Shown one piece after another: positions 23,787 to 34,358 of a stretch of DNA of 59,089 nucleotides. The position numbers and the translations under genes were made by a program. The first letter of the stretch is position 1; each line of letters opens with the position of its first letter. The DNA comes from Jaapia argillacea MUCL 33604 (taxonomy: Eukaryota; Basidiomycota; Agaricomycetes; Jaapiales; Jaapiaceae), in NCBI GenBank assembly GCA_000697665.1, contig KL197749.1, forward strand, positions 1-59,089, written 5' to 3'. A model generated the notes under the pieces. The model had not been told where the DNA came from, searched no databases, and saw nothing but the letters and a program-made list of their open reading frames with translations.

Positions 23787-25948
23787 ATGTTCGGTGTCTC
23801 TACTAGTCTACTGGGCCTCCTCGGACTGTCCTTGTCCGTTGCTAACACTGCAAGTGGATATTCGCAAACTGGACGATCGCTATTCACCTTCAATGGACCT
23901 TCGGACGGCTTTGGCAGCCGTTCAAAGGCACAAAATGACTTCAAAATGAGTTCCTACGATGAAGGATTGTTCACTCCTCTCGGGTCCTTGAACGCCTTAT
24001 CGTCAGATTCCTTCACGACCCTTGGCCATCCGGCTTTTCCTAACTACAACGTGAGGGTCAAGAAATCGGACTTTTGTGATGGTACTGTTGGGTTCGTCTT
24101 ATCTTTCCTATCTCATCCTATGCTCGCCTACTTAAATCGAACGGTATTAGGGCGTACACGGGATACATCGACATTGAAGCTCGTCATTTGTTCTTCTACT
24201 TTTTCGAAAGTCGAGGCAACCCCGATAAAGACGACGTGATATTCTGGACGAATGGAGGTGGGTCAATATACAGGACTATATCACTGTCATCTAACGGCTT
24301 CGAAAAGGTCCCGGTTGTTCTTCATCCATTGGTTTGTTCATGGAGCTCGGTGCGTCCTCGTAGCTTCCTTCGCATCCCCGTCAAGCTAGACTCAATATTT
24401 CTTCCCCAGGCCCATGCAGGGTGACCCAACCCAACGACACTTCGTTCAACCCATACTCCTGGAACTCCAACGCCAATGTTTTCTTCATCGACCAGCCAGT
24501 CGGTGTTGGCTTTTCTTACGCCGAATATGGCGAGTATGTCGTGAGTCTATTGCTTGCGTTACGCGAAGGTCTCGATAACATCTTATTGTTGTCTTCGTAG
24601 AGCACAACTGAAGAAGCTGCCAAGGACATTGCCGCGTTCGTATCCATCTTCTTTGAGAATTTCAATCAGTTCAAAGGAAGGCCTTTCCACATGGCTGGAG
24701 AATCTTATGGTGTAAGTTCTCATTTACGCAAAGGACTCATAACTCATAGTTCTTCACATGACAGGGACGATACATCCCTCTATTTGCTTCTCAAATATAC
24801 GACCAAAATGCACAACTCGTTGAAGCCGGTTTGGCTCCGATCAACCTCAAGTCCGTGATGATTGGTATGACTTTGGTGCCCTCGTCTTTTCACCTTCCTG
24901 ATGTTTCACCTCACCAGGAAATGGCTTGACGGACTTTGCTACATCGGTCCTTTCCTACTACGATATGGTATGCACTGGAGCGTCCGTTGATCCTATTGTT
25001 GACATCAGGTGTGTTCGATAGTTCCCATTAATTCGTCTGGCAGCAGCTCATGGATCACACCATTAGCACTTGCGTGCGCATGAAACAAGCTGTGAGTTGA
25101 CCATGGAGTAAGACGACCTCGTCTTGATATACTGACGCTGGAAATTGTTCCCAGGTGCCAAGGTGTCAGAAACTCATGAAGAAATCCTGCATCGACATGT
25201 TCGATCCCATCAGCTGCGACGAAGCTATGGCCGTATGCGGATTGGAGCTTCAGAATCCCTTCCATGCAACTGGCAAGCCTCTCATATCGTCTTCGCCCAT
25301 CATGTTCTGACATTTGACCAGGTAAGAACCCGTACGATATCAGCAAAGACTGCGAAGGTCCCATCCAGGAAACACTCTGTTATCCTGTCACCAAGTTCGT
25401 CAAATATTTAGGTCACCAACTCGCTCTTACTAATTCCCTACATCCACAAACAGAGCCATAAGTCAATACCTATCCCGTCCCGACATCCGTTCCCTCCTTG
25501 GTGTCGACCCTTCCATCCCTCAGAACTTTTCCTCCTGCAACCACGCCATCAACGCGGATTTCAGCCTCGCCCAAGACAGACTCCATCCCACCTACCTCTA
25601 CATCGCCGGTCTTCTTGAACGAGGTGTCAAAGCCTTGATCTATGTCGGAGCGTACGACTGGATATGTAATTGGGTAGGTAATGAGAGGTGGACTTTGGCT
25701 TTGGAGTGGAGTGGACAAGAGGAGTTTGGGAGTGAGGGTTTGAGGGAGTGGATTGTTGATGGGGAGGTTGCCGGGAAAACGAGAAGTGCGAAGGGGTTGA
25801 CTTTTGCTACTATTGCTGGGGCTGGACATATGGTTTGTTCTTTTCGTCAGAAGTTGTTAGTTATCTGATGGCGTCTCAGGTACCGTACGACAAGCCAAAG
25901 CAGTCCTTGGAACTGGTGAACAGGTGGTTGAAAGGTGTAAAGTTGTAA
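23787..25948 (+). CDS. Serine carboxypeptidase (S10, CPY-like)
   Basis: Secretory or vacuolar serine carboxypeptidase that removes C-terminal residues. An N-terminal signal segment (about residues 3-20, [13 protein letters not shown]) is followed by a short propeptide. The first exons are 23787-24091, 24151-24257, 24308-24349, 24410-24540 and 24601-24711, in phase throughout, with several further exons after them. Conserved S10 elements are the oxyanion region NGGPGCSSS rebuilt across the second intron, [16 protein letters not shown], and nucleophile GESYG (Ser codon 24703-24705) followed by GRYIP. The Asp lies in [15 protein letters not shown] and the His in GAGHMVPYDKP. Cysteine-rich PRCQKL...[17 protein letters not shown] fits the CPY insertion. 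Stop TAA is 25946-25948. All triad residues are present, so it looks functional. One donor is GTTCGT, which is unusual. Confidence 0.93.
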
Positions 25949-27239
25949 AACGGCGATTCTGAACACTGCTTTGGAGTGGAAATGGGTAGGGACGTCCTTT
26001 GACGTGGTTTCTACAAGAATATATGGCGAAACCGCAAGAGCGTCGACGACCCTAGATAGGAGAGGGGTATGAAACGAGAATCAATTACGATGATATCACC
26101 CCCAAGCTTGTCATTGTGAAACCAGATCGTCGAATTCCCGTCGCTTCATGCCATGCCTTTCCGAACAATCGTTATTCCCCTCCCCTACCTCGTCCACCAT
26201 CATAGCGACCCTCGTCGCAGCGCTGAAGATACGTCTTTCCATTGACTCTACAACACCACACCTCGTTCTTAAGTCCTTCTCCTTCGCATTGTACGATAAC
26301 CACTCAACCACGTGGTCCACTCCCGAAGTAACGACAGCCGCCCACTGAAGCAAATGGGTCAACACATTGTATACCCAGATTCCAAGTTGCTCTGGTCCCG
26401 TCTGAATAGGATTTGGATTTCTGGTTGAGAGTTGCCCCCGCCCCTTCACCTTTCGTCGGTCCGTTCCAGTCTAAGGGGGTTTAGGTGGGGGCTTGTGCTT
26501 GGGTCATGTTGGAGGAATGTTGCTGAAGTGGCTGAGTCCGCCGACTCTAAGACATTGAGCGAAAGAACGTCCGATTCACAACCAAGCTGGATATGTCTGG
26601 CACAAAGTTGACAACCAGACATGATTATCTTCATCTTGTGTCGATTCATCGGGTCTATCCCATCAATTCACCACATTTTTTTTTTAATAAAATGACGTCA
26701 AAGTATACTGGAAATTGAGAACTTCCATCCTCCTAACTCCACCGCCGGTCACACACCAGGGAAATCCTCACCATCTGAGCACAGAACCACACAACTTCAA
26801 TGCCGGATACTACTTTCCACCATTTAGGCTACTTCATCCGGTATTCAGTTAGTGATAATTTCAAGTCCCTTAGTATGAAATTAATGCTCACCGACCGCTC
26901 CTCCGTTGGCCAACCTCAGGGATGCAACATCAACTACTGCTTCGAGCCTGCATCAGGGCTAATGACTGTGGTCTCGGCCGGCGGGGGTTGGGACGGGACA
27001 GTACTCGTACCCCTCGTACCCTGCATAGCCTTGATCCCGGAGTAGTTGACCGGGATAAAGAAGGTGGTGGAGGCTGAGGTCGTTAGAGGCATCAGTAGCG
27101 TTAACCATCGGTACGAAGGGATGTTTTAAGGACTTACGAGGAGAGATCATCCTTGGGTTGTCTGCTTGTGTTGGTTGATGAAATTGATGGGGTGCGAGTT
27201 AATCATCACTCTTGTACTTATACCTTGCTCGATCTGACT
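25949..27239. other. Intergenic 3' of the carboxypeptidase
   Basis: 25949-26100 is the carboxypeptidase 3' flank, with a diverged copy at 38052-38205. A minus-strand frame of 112 codons at 26111-26449 (GIWVYNVLTHLLQWAAVV, then a charged part) could be a small gene but has no recognisable domain, so I do not call it. The rest shows nothing convincing. Confidence 0.4.
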
Positions 27240-27770
27240 AAGCATGGCATTCACGTCGGAATGATCGCAAAGCAATTACCTAGTGTTCGTAAGTAAAAGT
27301 TGAATTCGACAGGAACGATCGCAGAGCAATTGCACGGCGTTCGCAAGGCATTGTCACCCTATTGATGGATGGCATGATCCCAAGTTCAAAACCACAATAG
27401 AGGGACCTTTTAGAAGTAAGCATAGCCGTCACGTCGGAACGATCGCAGAGCAATTGCACGGCGTTCGCAAGGCATTGTCACCCTATTGGCAGATACCATG
27501 ATCACAAGTTCAATGGAGGGGCCTTTTAGAACTAAGCATAGCAGAGAAATTGCACGGCGTTCGCAAGGCATTGTCACCCCATTGGCGGATGCCGTGATCC
27601 CAAGTTCAAAACAACAATGGAGGGACCTTTTAGAACCAAGCACAGCACTCACGTCGGAACGATCGCAGAGCAATTGCACGGCGTTCGCAAGGCATTGTCA
27701 CCCTATTGGCGGATACTATGATCACAAGTTCAAATCGGATGCCAATAGTAGAAGAACCTTTTGGAAACGT
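27240..27770. repeat. Tandem minisatellite, unit about 104-120 bases
   Basis: Four clear copies and one degenerate copy of a unit containing GATCGCAGAGCAATTGCACG, GTTCGCAAGGCATTGTCACCC, a GATCCCAAGTTCAAA-like element and GGGACCTTTTAGAA. The conserved core begins near 27318, 27438, 27542 and 27662, giving spacings of about 120, 104 and 120 bases. An older copy (GATCGCAAAGCAATTACC) begins near 27263. The third copy lost its leading GTCGGAACGATC segment. Copies differ by a few point changes, so the array is not brand new. It sits in the intergenic gap 3' of the TPR-CHAT gene. Confidence 0.9.
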
Positions 27771-28221
27771 ACTTGCTCGGTCAAGGGCTGCGGTAGATTC
27801 TTGAGCGGTTACGTGGTCAAGTGACTGTTATCAAGAGTTCGTTGCAGAGGCAGAATTACCAGTGGGTTGCGGCGCATGGGAAGTGCCATACGTCCAGAAA
27901 GTCGACCTCTAAAAGGGACGAGCTTCGAATATCGCGAGGGTCAGCGGACAGGAGAAGGTGTATGAACATTGCCGGGGCTCGGATACCGTACAGACAGAGC
28001 GGTGGAATGCAGAACCTAACAGACAAGGCCGACGACGATACACCGCCGCGAAAATCACGCAGTATCTATCGACATTGCTTGCTGGTGACGAACTAGATTT
28101 GAACTCTGCAGCAACCGACGACTCGGTTTTCGAGGAGACGGTCCTCAAGAGAGAACTGATAGCAGGAGAGGCGTCAGTGGGTGCGTGACTACGTTGATGT
28201 CTGATACTAAATAGGACCTAC
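27771..28221. other. Intergenic between minisatellite and TPR-CHAT gene
   Basis: Short open frames only (under 95 codons on both strands). No domain or splice chain recognised. It contains the 3' flank of the minus-strand TPR-CHAT gene. Confidence 0.4.
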
Positions 28222-31200
28222 TCAAGCACCAATGTGGACGTACTGAATCCAGCAGTCCAATGGAACACCTTTCAGGCGGATGGCCTGCATAGCTAGACTT
28301 AGAGCCTTTGCTGCGTCCCGAAAGTCTGCAGCACCATCTGAACGGAACATGTACTTGTAAAATTCCGTAGCGAGTTCTGGCCCAATGTGATCAGGCGCTT
28401 GCCATAGTGTACCAACGACACTGCGAAAGCCAGCGAATTGTAGAGCCGATGTGATATGTATCACTTCGTCTGGAGCACCATTTGTATCGGCAGCGGCTGT
28501 GTGGCAGGCAGACAGAAACGCAAATTCAGCGTTTGGCAGTCTTGCGGTCGTTATCTCGTGCACAGTGAGGTGGCGGCCGTAAAGCTGTAAGAAAGATTTG
28601 AAGGGCTCTTTATCACGATGACCGTGGCAGGTGAAATGAGTCCACTGGTGCCGCTGGAGATGGCGGAGAACGGATTCGGGGGTCGCTTCCGCACCAACAA
28701 GCGTAGTCACAAAGGAGCCAAGGGCCTCTACACAACGAAGTTCTGCTTCTGCTTCTCGAAGGTCGTCTGAAGGTTGGCAAACCGCAAGGAGTCGGGGCGA
28801 GCAAGGTGGTTGTATGAGACCAGACCTGGCTCTGATCAACGCGGAAAGTGTGGGGGTATATGAGCAGACATAGAGATCAGGTAGGTTTATCGCTCCACGA
28901 ACGTACTCGCCTGCAGCATGCAAGGGGAGGCCACACAACACCGAAGTTGGACACAACCAGATATGGGCCATCCGGGGTACATTCAGCAAGGCGAGTTCCT
29001 GGTGAATGGGAAGCATGACATGATACCACAGCGCACGAAGGACTGGGGTAATCTGCTTCGACCGATCTGGGTCGTCGGATCCTATTGCGCTAAAGAGCTG
29101 AGCGGAACACCCATGTAGGGAGTCTAAGCTCGCACTGGGAAGAGGCACGATGACTGGAGGGTTCGAGCCTTGGAGGATAAGAGCGTCCGAACGGTATTGA
29201 CTAATGTTGATCACGACAATCACAGATTTCACCGCAACCTGTTGGAGAGTAGAATATGGGACCGCCTTCAGGAAATCCTCGAAGCCTCGAAGCTTTCTGA
29301 TCTTATCAACCACATCATCCCATTCCTCCGATAGAAGACGGTGATCTCGCATCCTGGTGTCTCGGGCGATGTTATGATCTTCATGAATCTCTCCTTGCTC
29401 CAGGGACGAGGCCTTGGGGTCAGATTCGATCAGTGTGGTGATGTGTTCAAGTTTTGCAGATACGTCCTCAAATTGCATGCAGAGGGAAGAGTCGGCATCA
29501 CGGAGGGCATAGAGAGATTCGCGATAACCTTGCAACTTGGACCAGAGAATCGTACGGCCATGTTCCAACTTCTCGAGCGCCATCTCAGCCTTCCTTTCCT
29601 CGATTGCAGAGGCGGCTGCATCACAGGCAAGTGACTTTCCCTCCGCACCGAGAAATTCTTGCTGTGTGACAACGTCAGGACAAGTGGCGAGGCATTTGTG
29701 CAAGAGGGCAAGTGCACGGGAGTAGGCATGTGAAGTAGAATGGTGGCGATGGCGAATCGCAGAGGAGATCCATTGGCGAGTTGCCTTGAGTTGCTCAAGT
29801 GAAGATGCAGCCTTATGGTAGGCAGCGTCCGCGAGAAGGTCAAATGCTTCTTCGGGGTAGTTTGCTGGAGGGGGACCGGAAGGAGCTTTCCCCGCTAGAA
29901 GTGTTACGGCAAGCTCCGTCAAGATCGACAAAGTGTTTCGGTGGTTATCGGGTAAGCAAGTCCGGGCTTCCCTAAGCCTATGAATCCCCATCTTCAAGTC
30001 ATTCTCGTCCCCGGCGTCTTGATATCGGCGACGAAGAGCAACTCCCATATTAGCGAGGGCAATAGCGCGGTCAGGCTGATGGTCATTGAAGAAACTGAGA
30101 GCGTCGTGATGATAGCCAATGGCAGTGTCCAAATCCTCCATCTTCCCCAAAGACTCGTAACGTGATCGAAAGGAACAGCCAAGGCTGTCAAAGGTGCATC
30201 CACGCCTTGAATCCTGAGCTGGCATCAGATCGAGAGATTCCAGCTGAAGTTCCAGAACTTCATCTAACGTAGATTTCCCAAGTTGTCCCTCGTATTTTTC
30301 AAGAGCATAAGCAAGAGCATTGAGGGATATAGAACGGCGAGAATGACCAGCAGGGCGCAGACTAAGCGCCTCTCTGGCGTGTCCGACCATCTCTTTCAGA
30401 TCTCCAGTCTGGCCCGAGTGCTGGAACCTTGAACCAAGGGCTCCAGAAAGGTTCCCAAGGACCCGGGCGCGCTTGTCGTCTCCTTCAGGGAGCAGACGAA
30501 GGCACACGCGGTAATATTTAATCGAGTCCTCCAAATGTTCCAACTGGCCTGAATGGCGATATCGAGTCCAAAGGCGGCTGGCAAGTCCATTACAGATGGC
30601 CTCGCGATCCTTTCGACTGACACTGGGAGTGATATCGAGGGCTTCTTGAGAACATCGAATTGCTTCCTCTAAATCACGGAGCTGACCAATGCCGGAGTTG
30701 AATCGGCGCGCGAGGTAGGAGGAGAGGTGATCGAGAGTCGCAGGACGGAGGGTATGGCCTGGGGAACAGAGAGTGAGAGCCTCGGTACAAATCTTGATGC
30801 CCTCCTCCAAATCATTCATCGAACCAGAATGGCGACATCTCCTCCTGAACAAAGACGACAGGTTCAAGAGAGCCTGTAAGCGGTCAAGTGTGTCGATGGA
30901 AGGGAAGTTGAGGTCCTCGCGAAGGATTTCAATTGCCTCTTCGAGGTCACCAGGCCGACTTGAAGAAGTTCCCCATCGCAACTGGAGTGACCTGACGAGA
31001 TTACGGAGAGTCGAGTGATGATGAACATGATTAGAAGGACGGAGAGCGAGAGCCGCACGGCCATGAGCGATGGATTCATCCAAGTAATCATGCCTTCGAG
31101 AAAGGGTAAAATGTTTGGTGAGATGACGATTGAGGTCGAAGAGCACTTCATCTCGACCTGGCTCTCCGTCTGGTCGGAGATCTAGTGCCTGTCGATCACA

Positions 31201-32604
31201 TTCAATCGCATGCTCCAAATCCCTCATCTCGCCTCTGTCCGTGAAACGGTCATAAAGTCGCCGCGCCTGATAGTTGTACTCGAATGCGAGCCCTCGACGG
31301 TTCACAGTACTGTCCAACTGGTCACGGAGGGGACATGCCACACACTGGCTTTTGTACTTTATGGCGCTCTCTAGATCATTCATTGAACCAGAGTGATCAT
31401 AGCGGGTTTCAAAAGCTTTGGCAAGATGTGTGAGAGAGGTCTTGCGCTCTGGATCGCCAACAGGACGAAGATTAAGTGCTTCGCGATGTAGTCCAATCGC
31501 TTCCTCCAAATCACCACTCTGATCAGGAGAGGCCGTGTATCGGGAATCAAGTGCGATGGCGAGGGTGGTGAGAGTAGAGACACGTTCGTGGTGACCAGCA
31601 GGTCTGAGGACGAGAGCCTCCTGGGCACAAGATATCGATTCTTCCAGATCCTCCTTCCGACCACAAAGCTGGTAGCTTTCTCTGAGGTGATGGCTGAGGT
31701 CGTACAGAACCTCATCCCGCCTTGGGTCACCCTCTGGTCGCAGATCTAGTGCCTTGCGGTCGCATTTGATCGCATGCTCCAACAGCTTCTGCTGGTTCCC
31801 GGACAAAAGAAAGCGCTCATAAAGTGTGCGACTTTGATACCGATACGCGACAGATTTATCCCGGCGAGGTATAGTATCGCCACCAGGTTGGTTGGGTAGG
31901 AGATCAAGATTCACATGTGTGAAGTTGACGAGTTCCTCTAGGTTACCTGAAATGTCGAGTCGCGAGTGAAGGGCGGACAGCAGGTTGTGTCGATCGGGTG
32001 ACTGGCCCAAGGGGCTGATGGGCGGAAGAGCAAGAATCTCGAGACGATATTCGATTATCTCCTCGAACTCGTCCCCACTACCCGAATGCTGCTGCTGCAT
32101 TGTCAGGGCGTCGGCCAAGCCTTTGAGACAGTCGGCTCGCTCAGGGTGTCCAACAGGACAAAGACTGAGATCATCGCGATGGTATTTGATGGCATCCACG
32201 AGGTCATCGATCTGGCGAGACTTTCTGAATCTGGTACAATGTCTGTTGGCCAGGTTCCTCAGACACGAGGGGCGAAGCGGGTGACCGGCGGGGCATGCCG
32301 CAAGGGCGTGCCGAGCATGGGTGATTGATTCTTGAATGTCCTCCATGTCGTCAGAGAAACGAAAACGGTGCTCGAGATGACGGCTCGAGCGGAGGAGCGC
32401 GTCAACACGAGCGGGATCTTCGTCAGGCAGAAGAGCAAGCAATTTACGGTCTGACTCGATCAGTTGCCCGAATTCCTCGGCTGATTTAAGCAGACTAGAT
32501 GTGATGCCCTCCGGGGATATGTCTCTATTTATCTCCGTCGGCTGCTCTGCGGTTGAGGGAGGAATACCGGTCGAATCGAAGATGCAAGGAGATGGTGGAG
32601 GCAT
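28222..32604 (-). CDS. TPR-CHAT protein (caspase-like fold peptidase)
   Basis: A single uninterrupted 1,460-residue frame. The first ATG in good context (MPPPSPCIFDS) is 32604; an earlier in-frame ATG at 32646 adds 14 residues. From about residue 70 to 970 there are many (about 14) degenerate TPR units with the signature RY...SG...DLEEAI...REAL.LRP.GH..R...L..LA. A helical linker with EKLEHGRTILWSKLQGYRE follows. The C-terminal ~300 residues are a CHAT domain with both catalytic positions kept: His in HFTCHGH (codon 28624-28626, residue 1327) and Cys in FLSACHTAA (codon 28504-28506, residue 1367). It ends WIQYVHIGA. CHAT domains belong to the caspase/separase clan. Bacterial TPR-CHAT proteins act as effector proteases in defence, but the function in mushrooms is unknown. 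A small membrane-protein gene lies directly upstream on the same strand. Confidence 0.92.
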   Translation of the reverse strand: MPPPSPCIFDSTGIPPSTAEQPTEINRDISPEGITSSLLKSAEEFGQLIESDRKLLALLPDEDPARVDALLRSSRHLEHRFRFSDDMEDIQESITHARHALAACPAGHPLRPSCLRNLANRHCTRFRKSRQIDDLVDAIKYHRDDLSLCPVGHPERADCLKGLADALTMQQQHSGSGDEFEEIIEYRLEILALPPISPLGQSPDRHNLLSALHSRLDISGNLEELVNFTHVNLDLLPNQPGGDTIPRRDKSVAYRYQSRTLYERFLLSGNQQKLLEHAIKCDRKALDLRPEGDPRRDEVLYDLSHHLRESYQLCGRKEDLEESISCAQEALVLRPAGHHERVSTLTTLAIALDSRYTASPDQSGDLEEAIGLHREALNLRPVGDPERKTSLTHLAKAFETRYDHSGSMNDLESAIKYKSQCVACPLRDQLDSTVNRRGLAFEYNYQARRLYDRFTDRGEMRDLEHAIECDRQALDLRPDGEPGRDEVLFDLNRHLTKHFTLSRRHDYLDESIAHGRAALALRPSNHVHHHSTLRNLVRSLQLRWGTSSSRPGDLEEAIEILREDLNFPSIDTLDRLQALLNLSSLFRRRCRHSGSMNDLEEGIKICTEALTLCSPGHTLRPATLDHLSSYLARRFNSGIGQLRDLEEAIRCSQEALDITPSVSRKDREAICNGLASRLWTRYRHSGQLEHLEDSIKYYRVCLRLLPEGDDKRARVLGNLSGALGSRFQHSGQTGDLKEMVGHAREALSLRPAGHSRRSISLNALAYALEKYEGQLGKSTLDEVLELQLESLDLMPAQDSRRGCTFDSLGCSFRSRYESLGKMEDLDTAIGYHHDALSFFNDHQPDRAIALANMGVALRRRYQDAGDENDLKMGIHRLREARTCLPDNHRNTLSILTELAVTLLAGKAPSGPPPANYPEEAFDLLADAAYHKAASSLEQLKATRQWISSAIRHRHHSTSHAYSRALALLHKCLATCPDVVTQQEFLGAEGKSLACDAAASAIEERKAEMALEKLEHGRTILWSKLQGYRESLYALRDADSSLCMQFEDVSAKLEHITTLIESDPKASSLEQGEIHEDHNIARDTRMRDHRLLSEEWDDVVDKIRKLRGFEDFLKAVPYSTLQQVAVKSVIVVINISQYRSDALILQGSNPPVIVPLPSASLDSLHGCSAQLFSAIGSDDPDRSKQITPVLRALWYHVMLPIHQELALLNVPRMAHIWLCPTSVLCGLPLHAAGEYVRGAINLPDLYVCSYTPTLSALIRARSGLIQPPCSPRLLAVCQPSDDLREAEAELRCVEALGSFVTTLVGAEATPESVLRHLQRHQWTHFTCHGHRDKEPFKSFLQLYGRHLTVHEITTARLPNAEFAFLSACHTAAADTNGAPDEVIHITSALQFAGFRSVVGTLWQAPDHIGPELATEFYKYMFRSDGAADFRDAAKALSLAMQAIRLKGVPLDCWIQYVHIGA

Positions 32605-32632
32605 TGTAAGATGTAGAGAAACAGAGGAGGGA

Positions 32633-33513
32633 TCACAGTCTAACATGACTCAAGTTAACACATCGAATTCCGTAGTTAAATAGGCGAGAGATGAACACAC
32701 CCTTCTCAAGGCCCGGCAGCAGTAAAGGCTGATGATCCCCTGCTTTGGACTCAACCTCCATTGCCTCTTCCATATTCCCCGCCTTCTTCGATGGCACAGG
32801 ATTCCCACACAGCCACAGCCACAGTAGCAGAGGAATCCTCGTTAATAAGCGCCAGAAGAAGGAAAATAGCATGTGGCCCAGGTTGTCGGGGTAGGGAACG
32901 ACCTTGGAGTCCTTCACAATAGTCGCTGATGTGATGACATACATAGATGTAAGAATCCGTGAGATGAGGCAGCCGAAGATGGAAACGCACCAGGCCCATG
33001 AGGTACCGAGTCTCCAATCGGTAGAGGCACGATTTTTTCACGGTCGATGGGCTCCTCAGAATCCATGCCCAATTCCCGAGGAAAATCCTCCACCGTGACT
33101 CCTCCTTCGTCGTAGATAGTGAAAGAATCCCCTCTGGTCTTTTCGCCGTCGTCGGTACCGTCCGACGGATCACGCCTTTTCTTAAAGGCAGTGTCCGTGT
33201 CCGCGATACTTGGTTGGAGTAGGTTGGGAGCATCGAAGGGCTGGGCTGGGATCCTTAAAATCAGTACTGCAACGAATTCACGTATATTCCAATTCAATGG
33301 GAGCTCACCCTGTTCAAGGGATGCTGATACGGAGAGCTGACGCAGCGCTTTCCCACCAGGTTCGATAATTCCAACCGAATCCTTCTTCTCATCCGGATCG
33401 TACAAACGATCACAGAGCATACTTCGTTCGCTGTCGTATTCAGAAATACCTCCTCTGGAATCCCCACTGTGCCGGTGTTGGTTCGGTGGGCGAGGGGCAT
33501 CATTGGGCGCCAT
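32633..33513 (-). CDS. Small membrane-protein gene or 5' exons of the TPR-CHAT gene
   Basis: The first long exon starts at ATG 33513 (MAPNDAPRPPNQHRHSGD). It is hydrophilic and acidic (RRDPSDGTDDGEKTRGDSF; EDFPRELGMDSEEPIDREK). A probable intron begins GTACCT near 33022 and ends TGTGAAG near 32925. After it the frame continues in phase with DSKVVPYPDNLGHML and one very hydrophobic segment (FFWRLLTRIPLLLWLWLCGN), then EVESKAGDHQPLLLPGLEKG. Read through, it stops at 32633, overlapping the first in-frame ATG of the TPR-CHAT frame. A 61-base GTGTGT...ATGTTAG intron (about 32705-32645) would instead join it exactly in phase to the TPR-CHAT frame. I recognise no family. Confidence 0.5.
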
Positions 33514-33724
33514 GTTTCAACACTGCCTTTGAAGGAAACTGTTGTGAGATAAGAGGACACAGGCTAAGGAGGTATTATCGTCATTGGGAGGTGGATGATT
33601 GAACAAGAAGATGGAAACGCACAGTACCGGGAGGTAGAGGGAAGTAGGCGGGTGGAGGCTTGCCCAAGTCGACTGAGCGCTCAAATACGCCTCGGGGGAT
33701 CAACCAAGCACTGCATCAACGTAA
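33514..33724. other. Upstream flank of the membrane-protein gene
   Basis: The 5' flank of the minus-strand gene at 32633-33513. No gene or repeat is seen. The carboxypeptidase-promoter copy begins at about 33725. Confidence 0.4.
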
Positions 33725-33918
33725 TCAACTGTGGAGGGAACCAGGTTCTTCGGTACTTATCCCACCGGTAGTGCATCCAAGAGCCTGAGATCTGACAATC
33801 ATGTCGAGGGCTTGTTATCCTGAAGAACCAATATTCACAGTGGTCGCTGGTATCGACCGCCAGCGGGACTTCGCTTCCTTGGGGCTCCCTTGACATTTCA
33901 CTCACCCATTTGCCATTA
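33725..33918 (+). pseudogene. Carboxypeptidase promoter copy, left part of a split pseudogene
   Basis: Aligns with 23611-23786, the upstream region of the intact carboxypeptidase. Shared blocks in the same order are TCAAC.GT.G.GGGAACC, AGGTTCTTCG, GTTATCCT.AAGAACCAATAT, and TTTC.CTCACC...TTGCCAT just before the insertion. Identity is clear but reduced by many substitutions. The copy is cut at the TA dinucleotide (33917-33918) where the Tc1/mariner element begins, and continues at 37654. Confidence 0.85.
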
Positions 33919-34250
33919 CAGCCATTTGCGGAACATAGGGCGCGGCGTGAAATTTCCGGAAAGAGCCCAAATTTTGAGCTTTTCGTACACAGGCTATAAC
34001 TCAGTGAATACACGTCCCCTTCCCCTAAAAATTAGAGCAATCGAACGGCGTTGCGAATGCGCAGACGCACGTCGTTTCAGATTTTCGAAAACGTCGGTTT
34101 TTGACTCCGGCAGAAAAGCACCCCCTCCCGAGAGTAAACATCGATTTTCGCGGGCGCATCTCAACGTAGCGGTCCAAAAATTAGATAGCGAGCACCGCGC
34201 TGTCAATGCGCAGACGCTCCGTATTTTTGTTTGGCAAAAAGTCGATTTTT
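33919..34250 (+). repeat. Left terminal inverted repeat
   Basis: Inverted copy of 37322-37653. It starts CAGCCATTTGCGG and contains two internal AATGCGCAGACGC sub-repeats (near 34055 and 34205) and ends near GGCAAAA..TCGATTTT. The open frames that begin MRRRSVFLFGK in both repeats are products of this non-coding sequence. Confidence 0.93.
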
Positions 34251-34358
34251 TCGATGGGTCTAATACACAGCTCTGCCGGATCCAGCAATCTGTGGCTTCC
34301 TTCTCACCACATCATTGGTTTCGACATATCTCGGCCTCGAAGTCTACACTTACATATC

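Noticed and set aside
25470-25829. 119-codon minus-strand frame
   Set aside because: It lies antisense to the last exons of the carboxypeptidase, whose plus-strand reading carries the catalytic Asp and His motifs.
32751-33233. 160-codon minus-strand frame starting MLPTYSNQ
   Set aside because: It is an alternative frame of the acidic exon at 32914-33513. The acidic reading continues from the ATG at 33513 and splices in phase to the membrane segment.
33994-34206. Open frame of 70 codons in the left inverted repeat, mirrored by 37366-37578 in the right one
   Set aside because: Both are the same non-coding inverted-repeat sequence read twice; no start context, domain or splicing supports a gene.
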